DNA of 64,000 nt. Source: Halomicrobium salinisoli. GTDB lineage: Archaea > Halobacteriota > Halobacteria > Halobacteriales > Haloarculaceae. A model generated the notes under the pieces. That model had not been told where the DNA came from. It ran no database searches and saw nothing but the letters and a program-made list of their open reading frames with translations. Location of the stretch: NCBI RefSeq assembly GCF_020405185.1, contig NZ_CP084463.1, forward strand, positions 1,860,001 through 1,924,000, given 5' to 3'. The translations under genes and the position numbers were made by a program. Shown one piece after another: positions 43,597-52,346 of the stretch (positions are counted from its first letter, which is position 1; each line of letters begins with the position of its first letter).

Positions 43597-44571
43597 CTAC
43601 GCCGGCACGCCCTCGGCGTCGAGCAGTTCCTTGTAGCGGTTGCGGATGGTGACCTCGGAGATGTCGGCGACCTCCGAGACCTCGCTCTGGGTGACCTTCT
43701 CGTTGGTCAGCAGCGAGGCCGCGTAGACGGCCGCGGCGGCGAGGCCGACCGGCGACTTCCCGCTCAGGGCGCCCGCCTGGCGGGCGGACTCGATGAGCTC
43801 CCGGGCGCGGCGCTCGACCTCGTCGGAGAGGCCGAGGTCGCTGACGAACCGGGGGACGTAGCTCTCGGGGTCTGCGGGGGCGACCTCCAGGCTCAGTTCC
43901 CGGACGACGTACCGGTACGTGCGGGTGAGCTCCATCTTGTCGACCCGGGAGACGCGCTCGACCTCGTCGAGCGACCGGGGCGTGTTCGCCTGCCGCGCGG
44001 CGGCGTACAGCGACGCGCTGGCGACGCCCTCGATGGACCGCCCCGGGAGCAGGTCCTCCTCGAGGGCGCGGCGGTAGATGACCGACGCGGTCTCACGGAC
44101 GTTCTGCGGCAGGCCGAGCGCGGAGGCCATGCGGTCGATCTCGCCCAGCGCCTGCTTGAGGTTGCGCTCCTTGGAGTTGCGGGTGCGGAACCGCTCGTTC
44201 CACGTCCGGAGGCGCTTCATCTTCGAGCGCTGCTCGCTCGAGAGGGAGTTACCGTAGGCGTCCTTGTCCTGCCAGCCGATGTTCGTCGACAGGCCCTTGT
44301 CGTGCATCATGTTGGTCGTCGGCGCACCGACGCGGGACTTCTGGTCGCGTTCCTTGGAGTCGAACGCCCGCCACTCGGGGCCGCGGTCGATCTCGTCCTC
44401 CTCGACGACCAGTCCGCAGTCGCCACAGATCGTCTCGCCCCGCTCCTCGTCGGAGACCAGGTCGCCACCACACTCCGGGCAGGTACGCTCGGTCTCCGCG
44501 CTCTCGGTCTCCTCGCTGTGCTCCCGCTCGACGCGGGACCGCTCGTCGGTGCGTACGTTTGTTTCGCTCAT
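43597..44571 (-). CDS. tfb: Transcription initiation factor TFB
   Basis: A 324-residue archaeal TFIIB that bridges TBP-DNA and RNA polymerase. It has an acidic tail, an N-terminal zinc ribbon (CPECGGDLV...CGDCGLV), a B-reader/linker (FDSKERDQKSRVGAPTTNMMHDKGLSTNIGW) and two cyclin folds (VIYRRALEEDLLPGRSIEGVASASLYAAAR; AAAVYAASLL) ending in a recognition helix SEVTIRNRYKELLDAEGV. Haloarchaea carry several TFBs, so which one this is cannot be told. Confidence 0.96.
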   Translation of the reverse strand: MSETNVRTDERSRVEREHSEETESAETERTCPECGGDLVSDEERGETICGDCGLVVEEDEIDRGPEWRAFDSKERDQKSRVGAPTTNMMHDKGLSTNIGWQDKDAYGNSLSSEQRSKMKRLRTWNERFRTRNSKERNLKQALGEIDRMASALGLPQNVRETASVIYRRALEEDLLPGRSIEGVASASLYAAARQANTPRSLDEVERVSRVDKMELTRTYRYVVRELSLEVAPADPESYVPRFVSDLGLSDEVERRARELIESARQAGALSGKSPVGLAAAAVYAASLLTNEKVTQSEVSEVADISEVTIRNRYKELLDAEGVPA

Positions 44572-44905
44572 GGTGGGGGTGGCCTCTCTGCCGGGGTCGA
44601 AAGCGTAAAGAATCTGCTTCCGATCTCCTTGACTATTAGTTAGTTCTCCAACTATAAAAGGGTGTCGCTAGTAGTGACACGTAATCGCATGACGGGGACG
44701 GTGAACCCCGATCGACTGAAACGGCATCCTTTTGTAGAGTAAGTGATCTCCTGACGGACCGGACCGCGGTACCGGGGGACGGCTCGATCGAACCGCCGGG
44801 AGCGGGCTGGTCTCGAAGTCGCCCGCCGGAACGACGGAGCCGAAACGAGGTCTTACCGCCCCAGTTGCGCCCGCCGCCGCCGTCAGTGGCGCCGGTAACC
44901 CCTTC
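44572..44905. promoter_or_regulatory. tfb promoter and 334-bp spacer
   Basis: On the minus strand CTTTTATAG (44652-44660) is a strong TATA box about 80 bp from the tfb ATG, implying a leader of roughly 55 nt. An inverted repeat TAGTT-CTCC-AACTA (44641-44654) touches the box and could be an operator. GTGTC...GACAC arms lie at about 44662-44680. The remainder, up to the DUF357 gene, shows no gene. Confidence 0.55.
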
Positions 44906-45190
44906 CTACACCGTGAACAGGTGCCCTTCCGAGGGGACGTCGAACAGGCCGATGCGGGCGCCGGCGTCGAGCCAGGCGTGGCCGTAGGAGAACGAGGCCA
45001 GGGCGTTGACGGGGTCGTCCTCCTCGCGGAAGTGGCGCCCGTCCTCGAGGTAGGATCGGGCCATCTCCTCGCACTCCGCGGCGGCCTCGTGCATGGGCGT
45101 CCCCTCCGGCGGCGCTACCTCGGCGGCGTCGAGCGCCTCGGCGAGCAGTCCCTCGTAGCGGTCGGTCTTCTCGGCGAGGTCGGCTGGCAT
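44906..45190 (-). CDS. DUF357-family protein
   Basis: A 94-residue helical archaeal protein: LAEKTDRYEGLLAEALDAAEV, HEAAAECEEMARSYLEDGRHFREEDDPVNALASFSYGHAWLDAGARIGLFDV. This is the DUF357 pattern, an amphipathic helical bundle sometimes fused to tRNA-ligase-like proteins. The ATG at 45188-45190 is preferred because the domain begins five residues later. Function unknown. It is divergent from trxB. Confidence 0.85.
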   Translation of the reverse strand: MPADLAEKTDRYEGLLAEALDAAEVAPPEGTPMHEAAAECEEMARSYLEDGRHFREEDDPVNALASFSYGHAWLDAGARIGLFDVPSEGHLFTV

Positions 45191-45290
45191 CGGCGGGACT
45201 CCTCGCCGCGGACAGATAGTCCTTCCCACGCGTGCGCGCGACCCGAGAGACAGCGCAACCTACAAACCCCGCCGCACAGTACAGCCGGGC

Positions 45291-46340
45291 ATGACAGGAG
45301 ACGCCGTCGAGCACCGGCAGCTCGTCATCGCGGGCACCGGCATCGCGGGTCTGACCGCAGCCATCTACGCGGCGCGGGCGAACAACGATCCGCTCGTCCT
45401 CGAGGGCGACGAGCCGGGCGGACAGCTCACGCTGACCACCGAAATCGAGAACTTCCCCGGCTTCCCGGAGGGCATCTCCGGGCCGGACCTGGTCAACAAC
45501 ATGAAAGAGCAGGCCCAGCAGTTCGGGGCCGATCTGGAGCACGGCGTCGTCGAATCGGTCGACGATTCGGAGCGGCCCTTCCGGGTCGAACTGACCAACG
45601 GCGACGTCTACACCTGCGACGCGTTTATCACCGCCTCGGGTGCCAGCGCCCGCACGCTGGACGTGCCGGGCGAGGACGAGCTGATGGGCTACGGCGTCTC
45701 GACCTGCGCCACCTGCGACGGCGCGTTCTTCCGCGGCGAGGACATGCTCGTCGTCGGCGGCGGCGACGCCGCCATGGAGGAGGCGAACTTCCTCACCAAG
45801 TTCGCCGACACCGTCTACCTGGCCCACCGCCGCGAGGAGTTCCGCGCGGAGGCCCAGTGGGTCGACCGCATCCAGAAGAAGGTCGAGGCGGGCGACGTCG
45901 AGATCATGCGCAACACGGAGCTGCTGGAGATCCACGGCTCCGCCGAGGACGGCGTCGACCACGTGACGCTGGCCCAGAACGAGACCGGCTACCCGAAGGA
46001 CAACCTCGACGACCCCGGGACGGAGACGTTCGACTTCGACGTCGGCGCCGTCTTCCTCGCCATCGGCCACACGCCCAACACCGAGTACCTGGAGGACACC
46101 GGCGTCGACCTCGACGAGGCCGGCTACGTCCGCACCGAGGGCGGCGTCGGCGAGGGCGAGACCCACACCGACGTCGAGGGCATCTTCGGCGCCGGTGACG
46201 TCGTCGACCACCACTACCAGCAGGCCATCACCGCCGCCGGCATGGGCTGCAAGGCGGCGATGGACGCCGACGAGTACCTCGGCGACCTGCCCGATTCGGA
46301 GGCGGGCGAGGCCGAGGCTGCGGCGGAAGCCGACGACTGA
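45291..46340 (+). CDS. trxB: Thioredoxin reductase
   Basis: A 349-residue flavoprotein. FAD motif IAGTGIAGLTAAIYAAR, EPGGQLTLTTEIENFPGF, the redox pair CATC in YGVSTCATCDGAFF (residues about 140-153), the NAD(P)H motif VVGGGDAAMEEANFL and the second FAD motif IFGAGDVVDHHYQQAITAAGMGC are all canonical. The acidic C-terminus (EAGEAEAAAEADD) is the haloarchaeal adaptation. It would recycle the thioredoxins, including the small one at 7304. Confidence 0.94.
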   Translation: MTGDAVEHRQLVIAGTGIAGLTAAIYAARANNDPLVLEGDEPGGQLTLTTEIENFPGFPEGISGPDLVNNMKEQAQQFGADLEHGVVESVDDSERPFRVELTNGDVYTCDAFITASGASARTLDVPGEDELMGYGVSTCATCDGAFFRGEDMLVVGGGDAAMEEANFLTKFADTVYLAHRREEFRAEAQWVDRIQKKVEAGDVEIMRNTELLEIHGSAEDGVDHVTLAQNETGYPKDNLDDPGTETFDFDVGAVFLAIGHTPNTEYLEDTGVDLDEAGYVRTEGGVGEGETHTDVEGIFGAGDVVDHHYQQAITAAGMGCKAAMDADEYLGDLPDSEAGEAEAAAEADD

Positions 46341-46342
46341 CG

Positions 46343-46371
46343 TGAAGTCGCGAGCGAAGCGAGCGACTTCA
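46343..46371 (+). terminator. Palindromic hairpin after trxB
   Basis: TGAAGTCGC / GCGACTTCA 9-bp stem with loop GAGCGAAGCGA, 2 bp after the stop codon. The loop is the core of the dispersed GAGCGAAGCGA repeat, so it may act both as a terminator and as a repeat copy. Confidence 0.55.
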
Positions 46372-46435
46372 GACTGAGCGAGCGGGTATTCCCCAACCCG
46401 CAGCCACTTTATGTCGCCCAGTCGAACGGCGGGCT

Positions 46436-46723
46436 ATGGCAGACGACACTGTCACGCTGACGATCGAACAGGGCGACGAACGCGACGAGATCACGGTCCC
46501 GACGGCGCTGGTCGACATGCTCCGGGAGGAGGGCGACGAATCGGCCGCCGAAGTCGTCGGCGACGTCGCGATGATCGGGCTCGCGCAGCGCATCCACGGC
46601 GCCGTCCACCACGGCCAGGGTGAGACGCCCGAGGAGATCGAACAGCTCGACGACCTGACGATGGAGCTGTTCGAGGAGCGGTTCGGCGCCACCTTCGGCG
46701 AGATGACCGGCCACGACCACTGA
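46436..46723 (+). CDS. Small haloarchaeal protein (95 residues)
   Basis: An acidic soluble protein MADDTVTLTIEQGDERDEITVPTALVDMLREEGDESAAEVVGDVAMIGLAQRIHGAVHHGQGETPEEIEQLDDLTMELFEERFG (described here in parts; read from the positions). It has a beta-rich first third and helical remainder with a His-rich patch (IHGAVHHG) and a C-terminal GHDH. No named domain is recognised; I recall similar sequences only as haloarchaeal DUFs. Between trxB and the convergent riboflavin reductase. Confidence 0.75.
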   Translation: MADDTVTLTIEQGDERDEITVPTALVDMLREEGDESAAEVVGDVAMIGLAQRIHGAVHHGQGETPEEIEQLDDLTMELFEERFGATFGEMTGHDH

Positions 46724-46752
46724 CGGCGACCGCGGGGTCGACCGCTCTATTC

Positions 46753-47412
46753 TCAGCAGTCCCACCGCAGCAGGACGCCGTCGTCGACGCGCTCGACGTC
46801 CGACAGCGTCAGCGACGGGAACTCGTCGACGAAGCCGTCGCCGTCGGCGAGCGTGGGGGCGTCGCGGCCGCCGATGATCTTCGGGCCGACGAACGCGGAC
46901 AGCTCGTCGACCAGGTCCGCCTCGAACAGCGAGAAGATGAGCTCGCCGCCGCCCTCGACCATCAGCTGATCGATCCCGTCGCCCTCGAGCTTCGCGAGGC
47001 CGGTCACGAGGTCGACGCGGTCCTCGCCGGCCGTGATGACGTGCGCGCCGGCCGCTTCGAGTTCCTCGACGAAGTCCGTCGGCGCGGCCCTGGTCGTCAG
47101 GATGTAGGTCGGCGCCGCGTCGTCGAGGACGGCGGCGTCCGGCGGCGTCCGGATCCGCGAGTCGGCGACCACGCGGGCCGGGTTGGCCGGTTCCCCCCGC
47201 GCCTCGCGAGCGGCCCGGCGGTCGTCGTCTTTCACCGTCAGCGACGGGTCGTCGGCGAGGACGGTCCCCACGCCCACCATGACCGCGTCGCTGTCGGCCC
47301 GCAACTGGTCCACCCTGTCGAAGTCGCTCCCCCCGGAGATGGCGATCTGCTCGCGGCGCCGCGAGGAGAGCTTCCCGTCCGCGCTCATCGCGGCGTTGAC
47401 GACGACGTCCAT
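46753..47412 (-). CDS. arfC: 2,5-diamino-6-ribosylaminopyrimidinone phosphate reductase
   Basis: Second step of archaeal riboflavin/F420 deazaflavin synthesis. The 219-residue RibD-C-fold protein has VVNAAMSADGKLSSRRREQIAISG, DSDAVMVGVGTVLADDPSLTVK, PARVVADSRIRTP, LMVEGGGELIFSLFEADLVDE and GPKIIGGRDAPTL. These are the signature strands for NAD(P)H and substrate binding. Length is typical. It is downstream of the unknown gene at 47444 on the same strand, with 31 bp between. Confidence 0.93.
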   Translation of the reverse strand: MDVVVNAAMSADGKLSSRRREQIAISGGSDFDRVDQLRADSDAVMVGVGTVLADDPSLTVKDDDRRAAREARGEPANPARVVADSRIRTPPDAAVLDDAAPTYILTTRAAPTDFVEELEAAGAHVITAGEDRVDLVTGLAKLEGDGIDQLMVEGGGELIFSLFEADLVDELSAFVGPKIIGGRDAPTLADGDGFVDEFPSLTLSDVERVDDGVLLRWDC

Positions 47413-47443
47413 GCCGGAGAGAGTGCGAGGCCGGGAAAGTCGC

Positions 47444-47905
47444 TTACGCCTTCGAGTCGCGATCCGACTCGAGGAGCTTCCGGGTATCCAGTGCGACTGT
47501 GCCGCGCTCGACGGTCCGGAGCTTCATCGCGTGGCCGTCGAACCACAGCTCCCGGACGTCGAGGACGGACTCGTGGTCCCAGCCCCTGACTCTGACATCG
47601 CCCGCCTCGTCGACCTCGACGAAGGTGCGCGGGGCGTCGCGCTCGCTCATCGTCCAGCTCCGGTCGCCGAGCTCGAACGTCTCGGCGTCGGTCTCCGCCC
47701 ACGCGAAGACGACGGCGTGCTGCTCGCGCGGCTCGTCGGCCCGCTCGTGGTCGACGCGAGTCCGCTTCTCGTAGTCGACCCCGCGGCGGTCGGCCCATCG
47801 CTCGAGGGCCTCGAAGTGGAAGCGCTTCTTCCCGCGCCCCTCGCCGTCGCGGTTCGTCCAGACCACGTGGGTCTCGGAGGGCCGCCGTCCGAACTCACCG
47901 ACCAC
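47444..47905 (-). CDS. Conserved haloarchaeal protein of unknown function
   Basis: A 153-residue acidic beta-rich protein (FGRRPSETHVVWTNRDGEGRGKKRFHFEALERWADRRG; VVFAWAETDAETFELGDRSW; EVDEAGDVRVRGWDHESVLDVREL). No catalytic motif or membrane segment is seen. A GTG at 47903-47905 with GGGGGA upstream is the best start; extending further adds a basic, Cys/Arg-rich segment unlike neighbours. It is in tandem with the riboflavin reductase gene. Confidence 0.7.
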   Translation of the reverse strand: MVGEFGRRPSETHVVWTNRDGEGRGKKRFHFEALERWADRRGVDYEKRTRVDHERADEPREQHAVVFAWAETDAETFELGDRSWTMSERDAPRTFVEVDEAGDVRVRGWDHESVLDVRELWFDGHAMKLRTVERGTVALDTRKLLESDRDSKA

Positions 47906-48124
47906 GCCTGATCCCCCCGGTTCGCTGGTGGAGCGTGCCCGACGGGCGTCGCGTCGGCTGACTCGTCGCCGGCTGCATCGGTGGCCAGTACAGTAATGGC
48001 TGGTAAAAGACTGGCGGGCGACCTGTAACCTGATTCGGGCGATCGAGACCGATCCGATCCGGACGTACCCGCGCGCGGGCACCCCTCAGAACCCTTTTCA
48101 TCGCCGACTCCGAAGTGGGCCGTG

Positions 48125-49396
48125 ATGAGTTTAGAGGACCATGCCGAGGAGCTCGCCTCCGACCTCGGCGTCGACAAAGAGGAGGTCAGATCGGACCTGG
48201 AGAACCTGGTGAACTACTCCGTCCCGGTGGACGAGGCCAAGCAGAGCCTCCGCCGGAAGTACGGCGACGGCGGCGGCGGGGGCGGGACCCCGTCGAGCAA
48301 GGACGTCGCGGAGATCTCGCCCGACGACTCGAACGTGACCGTCACGGCTCGGGTCCTGACGGTGGGCACGCGCTCGATCCAGTACCAGGGCGACGAGCAG
48401 GTGATCCGCGAGGGCGAACTGGCCGACGAGACCGGGACCATCTCCTACACGGCGTGGGAGGAGTTCGGCCTCTCGGCCGGCGACACCGTCACCGCGGGTA
48501 ACGCCGGCGTCCGCGAGTGGGACGGCCGGCCCGAGCTGAACCTCGGGGAGAGCACGGACCTCGCGTTCGAGGAGGAGACCCTCGACGTGCCCTACGAGGT
48601 CGGCGGCGACCGCGACCTGGCCGACCTGGTGCCGGGCGACCGGGGCCGCAACGTCGAGGTCCGCGTCCTCGAGGTCGAGGAGAAGACCATCGACGGCCGC
48701 AACGGGGAGACGGACATCCTCAGCGGCGTCTTCGGCGACGAGAGCGGGCGGCTCCCCTTCACGGACTGGGACCCCCACGCCGAGATCGAGGAGGGCGCAT
48801 CCGTGCGCATCGAGGACGCCTTCGTCCGGGAGTTCCGCGGCGCGCCGTCGGTCAACGTCTCGGAGTTCTCGACGGTCGAGCGGCTCGACCGCGAGGTCGC
48901 GGCCACCGAGAGCGCCCAGCGGATGAGCGTCCGCGCGGCCGTCGACACCGGCGGCCTGTTCGACGTGGAACTGACCGGGAACGTCATCCAGGTGCGCGAC
49001 GGCTCGGGCCTGATCGAACGCTGTCCCGAGTGCGGTCGCGTCGTCCAGAACGGCCAGTGCCGGAGCCACGGCGCCGTCGACGCCCAGGACGACCTGCGGA
49101 CGAAGGCCATCCTCGACGACGGCACCGGGACGGTCACCGCCGTCCTCGACGACGAACTGACCGCCGAGATCTACGGCGGCGGCCTCGAGGCGGCGCGCCA
49201 GCACGCCAGCGAGGAGATGGACCGCGAGGTCGTGGCCGACCGCATCGCCGACCGAATCGTCGGCCGCGAGTTCCGCGTCCGCGGCTCGCTGTCGGTCGAC
49301 GAGTACGGCGCGAACCTCGACGCGACCGAGTTCACCGAGACGGACGACGACCCGGCCGAGCGCGCCCGCGAGTTCGTCGCCGAGGTGGACGCATGA
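48125..49396 (+). CDS. rpa: Replication protein A (RPA), multi-OB single-strand-binding protein
   Basis: A 423-residue ssDNA-binding protein. A helical N-terminus (SLEDHAEELASDLGVDKEEVRSDLENLV) precedes repeated OB folds (VTARVLTVGTRSIQYQG; VEVRVLEVEEKTIDGRNGETDILSGVFGDESG; RAAVDTGGLFDVELTG). A zinc finger, CPECGRVVQNGQCRSHG (C-x2-C-x8-C-x2-H), is followed by a last OB fold. The gene overlaps its partner by ATGA. The three-gene cluster RPA-RPA-associated protein-phosphoesterase is known from Haloferax. ATG 48125 and GTG 48122 are both possible starts. Confidence 0.94.
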   Translation: MSLEDHAEELASDLGVDKEEVRSDLENLVNYSVPVDEAKQSLRRKYGDGGGGGGTPSSKDVAEISPDDSNVTVTARVLTVGTRSIQYQGDEQVIREGELADETGTISYTAWEEFGLSAGDTVTAGNAGVREWDGRPELNLGESTDLAFEEETLDVPYEVGGDRDLADLVPGDRGRNVEVRVLEVEEKTIDGRNGETDILSGVFGDESGRLPFTDWDPHAEIEEGASVRIEDAFVREFRGAPSVNVSEFSTVERLDREVAATESAQRMSVRAAVDTGGLFDVELTGNVIQVRDGSGLIERCPECGRVVQNGQCRSHGAVDAQDDLRTKAILDDGTGTVTAVLDDELTAEIYGGGLEAARQHASEEMDREVVADRIADRIVGREFRVRGSLSVDEYGANLDATEFTETDDDPAERAREFVAEVDA

Positions 49397-51213
49397 GCGA
49401 GTCCGGCCAGGGCGGCGCCGGCCGCCGCGAGGTTGCCTACCGCCTGTTCGCCTCGGAGTTCGACGACGCCGACTTCTCCTACTCCGAGAGCGACGAGGAG
49501 CGGGCGCCCAACTACGTGGTCACGCCCACGGGCGCGCGCGTGAATCGACTGTTCCTCGTGGGCGTCCTGACCGAGGTCGAGACGGTCAGCGAGGACTACC
49601 TCCGCGCCCGCGTGGTCGACCCGACCGGACCGTTCGTCGTCTACGCCGGCCAGTACCAGCCCGACGCGCTGGCGTTCCTGGAGCGGGCCGACCCGCCGCT
49701 GTTCGTCGCCGTGACGGGCAAGGCCCGCACCTACCAGCCCGACGACGCCGACACCGTCTACACCTCCGTCCGGCCGGAGTCGATCAGCGAGGTCGACGCC
49801 GACACCCGGGACCGCTGGGTCGTCGGGACGGCCGAGCAGACGGTCGACCGCGTCGCCCGCGCCGCCGAGGCGAAGCTCTCGGAGCTGGAGGGCGACGACC
49901 TCCGGGCCGCCCTGGAGGAGTCCGGCGTCGACGAGGGGCTGGCCGCGGGCCTCCCCATCGCGCTGGAGCACTACGGCACGACCGGCGACTACCTCGCGGC
50001 GATGCGCGACCTGGCGGTCGACGCCGCCCGCGTCGTGGCCGGCGAGCGCGACGAGGTCGAGTCAGCGACCGTCGCCCCCGACCAGGGCGGCGACGACCCG
50101 CTCTCGGACCTCGCGGAGGGCACCCTCGACACCAGCGTCGTCGCCGGCGACGAGGAGACCGAGGACGTCGAAGCGGCCGTCGCGGAGAGCGCCCCGGAGG
50201 CGGGCGCCGAGGTTGACCAGCGGGCCGGCACGGCGGACCCCCAGCGGACCGACGACCCCGACGGCCCGAGCATCAGTAGCGAGGGCGAGCGGAGCGAGCC
50301 CTCGGAGACGGCGAGCGGGAGCGAACGGAGTGAACGACACGCGAGCACGACGGACGCGGAGCCGGAAGCCGAGGACGACTCGACGGCCGACGCGGAGACG
50401 ACCGCCGGCGCCAGCGACGAGTCCGCGTCGGCCGACGCCGACTCGCAGCCCGAGGAGACGGCCGCGACGAGCGACGAGTCCGCACCCGCGGAGACGGGCG
50501 CTGCCGGAATCGAGGAGTCCGGCGAGGACGTCATCGCCGAGGCCGAGGAGCCCGCCGGCGAGATGCCGTCGACGGCCAGCGGTTCCGGACCGACGACTGA
50601 GGACGCCTCCGCCGCCGACGACGCGGACGGGTCCGAAATCGGATCGGGCGACGAGTCGGCCGCGACCGCAGACGACGGCGACATCGGCGACTTCGAGCCC
50701 GAGTTCGACCTCGACGAGGAGGAGCGCGAGGAACTGGAGTCGGAGTTCGGTACCGAGTTCCAGAGCGGCACCGAGGTCGAGGAGCCCGGCGAGGCCGACA
50801 TCGACGCGCCGGACCCCGAGGAACTCGACGAGGAGACCGGCGTTCCGGCGGCCGCCGGGGGCGCCGACGAAGCGGAGCACCAGGCCACGCCCGAGGCCGA
50901 ACCGGAGACAAGTGGCGCGGACGAGGCCGCGGTAGAGGAAACGACCGAGGAGACCGAAGCCGACGCAGACGAGTCCGCGGACGCCGACGAACCCGCTGAG
51001 ACCGAGCCCGACGAGGACGTGGACCTGGAGGACGCGGTCATGGACGCGATGGGCGACCTCGACGAGGGCGACGGGGCCGACCGCGAGGAGGTCGTGGCCG
51101 CCGTCGTCGACCGGACCGGCGCCGACCCCGGCGAGGTCGAGGACGCCGTCCAGGACGCGCTGATGGGCGGGCGCTGCTACGAGCCCGAGGACGGCCTGCT
51201 GAAGCCCATCTGA
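49393..51213 (+). CDS. rpap: RPA-associated protein with long acidic linker and palindromic insert
   Basis: A 606-residue partner of RPA (COG3390). The N-terminal OB-like domain (AYRLFASEFDDADFSYSESDEERAPNYVVTPTGARVNRLFLVGVLTEV; GPFVVYAGQYQPDALAFLE) runs to about residue 220. A Ser/Glu/Ala/Asp-rich disordered linker spans about residues 230-545. The C-terminal winged-helix-like end (DREEVVAAVVDRTGADPGEVEDAVQDALMGGRCYEPEDG) resembles the RPA32-C domain. Residues about 295-318 (SGSERSERHAS) come from the dispersed palindromic repeat. The linker is much longer than I expect for this family. Confidence 0.88.
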   Translation: MSESGQGGAGRREVAYRLFASEFDDADFSYSESDEERAPNYVVTPTGARVNRLFLVGVLTEVETVSEDYLRARVVDPTGPFVVYAGQYQPDALAFLERADPPLFVAVTGKARTYQPDDADTVYTSVRPESISEVDADTRDRWVVGTAEQTVDRVARAAEAKLSELEGDDLRAALEESGVDEGLAAGLPIALEHYGTTGDYLAAMRDLAVDAARVVAGERDEVESATVAPDQGGDDPLSDLAEGTLDTSVVAGDEETEDVEAAVAESAPEAGAEVDQRAGTADPQRTDDPDGPSISSEGERSEPSETASGSERSERHASTTDAEPEAEDDSTADAETTAGASDESASADADSQPEETAATSDESAPAETGAAGIEESGEDVIAEAEEPAGEMPSTASGSGPTTEDASAADDADGSEIGSGDESAATADDGDIGDFEPEFDLDEEEREELESEFGTEFQSGTEVEEPGEADIDAPDPEELDEETGVPAAAGGADEAEHQATPEAEPETSGADEAAVEETTEETEADADESADADEPAETEPDEDVDLEDAVMDAMGDLDEGDGADREEVVAAVVDRTGADPGEVEDAVQDALMGGRCYEPEDGLLKPI

Positions 51214-51959
51214 TGGGCGTCGAACCGGTCCCCGACGAACCGGCCGCCGTCGCCGACTGCGACGGCGAGCGGGCGCTGGTGATCGCGGACTACCACGCCG
51301 GCATCGAGCGGGGCCTGCGCCGGCAGGGCGTCGAACTGTCGAGCGACGCCGGCGCCCGCCGCGAGCGCCTGCTGGCCCTGCTCGACCGGACGGATCCGGA
51401 CCGGCTGGTCGTCCTCGGCGACCTCGCCCACGCTATCGGCGACCCGGAGGGCGCCGAGCGCGAGGAACTGACGGCCCTGCTGGACGCCGTCGCCGTCCCG
51501 GTGACGCTCGTCAAGGGCAACCACGACGGCGACCTGGAGCCGTTCCTGGACGAGTTCGACGGCGTGACGGTGACGCCGAGTCACGGGACCCGGATCGGTC
51601 CCGTCGGGTTCGTCCACGGCCACACGTGGCCGAGCCCGGACGTCCTCCGGGCGGACGTGCTCTGCGTCGGCCACGAGCACCCCGTGGTCCGCATGGAGGA
51701 CGAGGTCGGCGGCACCCGCGCCGAGCGCGCGTGGCTGCGGGGCGGCCTCGACCCGGAGCCCTTCGAGGCCTTCCACGACCTCGGGCTTGACGTCCGGGGC
51801 GACATGGTCGTCTTCCCGGCCTTCAACGACCGCTCGGGCGGGACGTGGGTCAACGTCGAGGGCCAGGAGTTCCTCTCGCCCTTTCTCCCCGACGGCCTCG
51901 CCGGCGGCGAGGCGTACCTGCTGGACGGGACGCGGCTGGGCGACTACCGACGGGTGTGA
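51213..51959 (+). CDS. Calcineurin-like metallophosphoesterase (COG1407)
   Basis: A 248-residue phosphoesterase with the metal ligands D..H in VIADYHAGIERG, GDLAH, the GNHDG block and HGHTW / GHEHPVV. This is the COG1407 family, which in Haloferax is encoded in the rpa operon. The start overlaps the RPA-associated gene stop (TGATG). The substrate (nucleic acid or nucleotide) is unknown; the context points to DNA repair or replication. Confidence 0.9.
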   Translation: MGVEPVPDEPAAVADCDGERALVIADYHAGIERGLRRQGVELSSDAGARRERLLALLDRTDPDRLVVLGDLAHAIGDPEGAEREELTALLDAVAVPVTLVKGNHDGDLEPFLDEFDGVTVTPSHGTRIGPVGFVHGHTWPSPDVLRADVLCVGHEHPVVRMEDEVGGTRAERAWLRGGLDPEPFEAFHDLGLDVRGDMVVFPAFNDRSGGTWVNVEGQEFLSPFLPDGLAGGEAYLLDGTRLGDYRRV

Positions 51960-52001
51960 TAGCGACCGGCGGGTCGCGACGCCGCACCGCCCGTCGGCGC
52001 C

Positions 52002-52265
52002 TCAGAACCAGCCCGGGACGGTGACGGCGACGTACAGCGCCGCGGCGGCAACGACCACGTACACCATCCGGTCCCCGACGGCGGGCGCGGCCGGGCCGTC
52101 GTCGCCGGACAGCTGCTGGTTCGCGATGAAGAGCACGATCAGGCCGGCCGCGCCGGTCAGCCAGTCGACGACGGACGCGCCGCCCGGAATCGCCAGCAGC
52201 GTGTCCGCGACGGAGACGATGCCGAAGATTACCAGCGCGCCCCAGTAGATGCGTGCCTCGTCCAT
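52002..52265 (-). CDS. Small membrane protein
   Basis: An 87-residue membrane protein with helices YWGALVIFGIVSVADTLLAI, WLTGAAGLIVLFIAN and MVYVVVAAAALYVAVTV, about three segments with a polar loop DDGPAAPAVG. The ATG at 52263-52265 is chosen as the conserved-looking start (MDEARIYWGAL). No family recognised. Convergent with the phosphoesterase gene and divergent from the helicase gene. Confidence 0.65.
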   Translation of the reverse strand: MDEARIYWGALVIFGIVSVADTLLAIPGGASVVDWLTGAAGLIVLFIANQQLSGDDGPAAPAVGDRMVYVVVAAAALYVAVTVPGWF

Positions 52266-52346
52266 GCCCACTATGGGCCGAGCGGCCACTAAACGCTGGC
52301 GTCACCGAGCGACGCGCTTAATCGGGTTCGGCCGCTAACCCCTTCG

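Noticed and set aside
48517..49392. Extension of the RPA-associated gene upstream through RPA
   Set aside because: It reads Arg-rich out-of-frame RPA sequence; the ATG at 49393 overlapping the RPA stop gives the true start.
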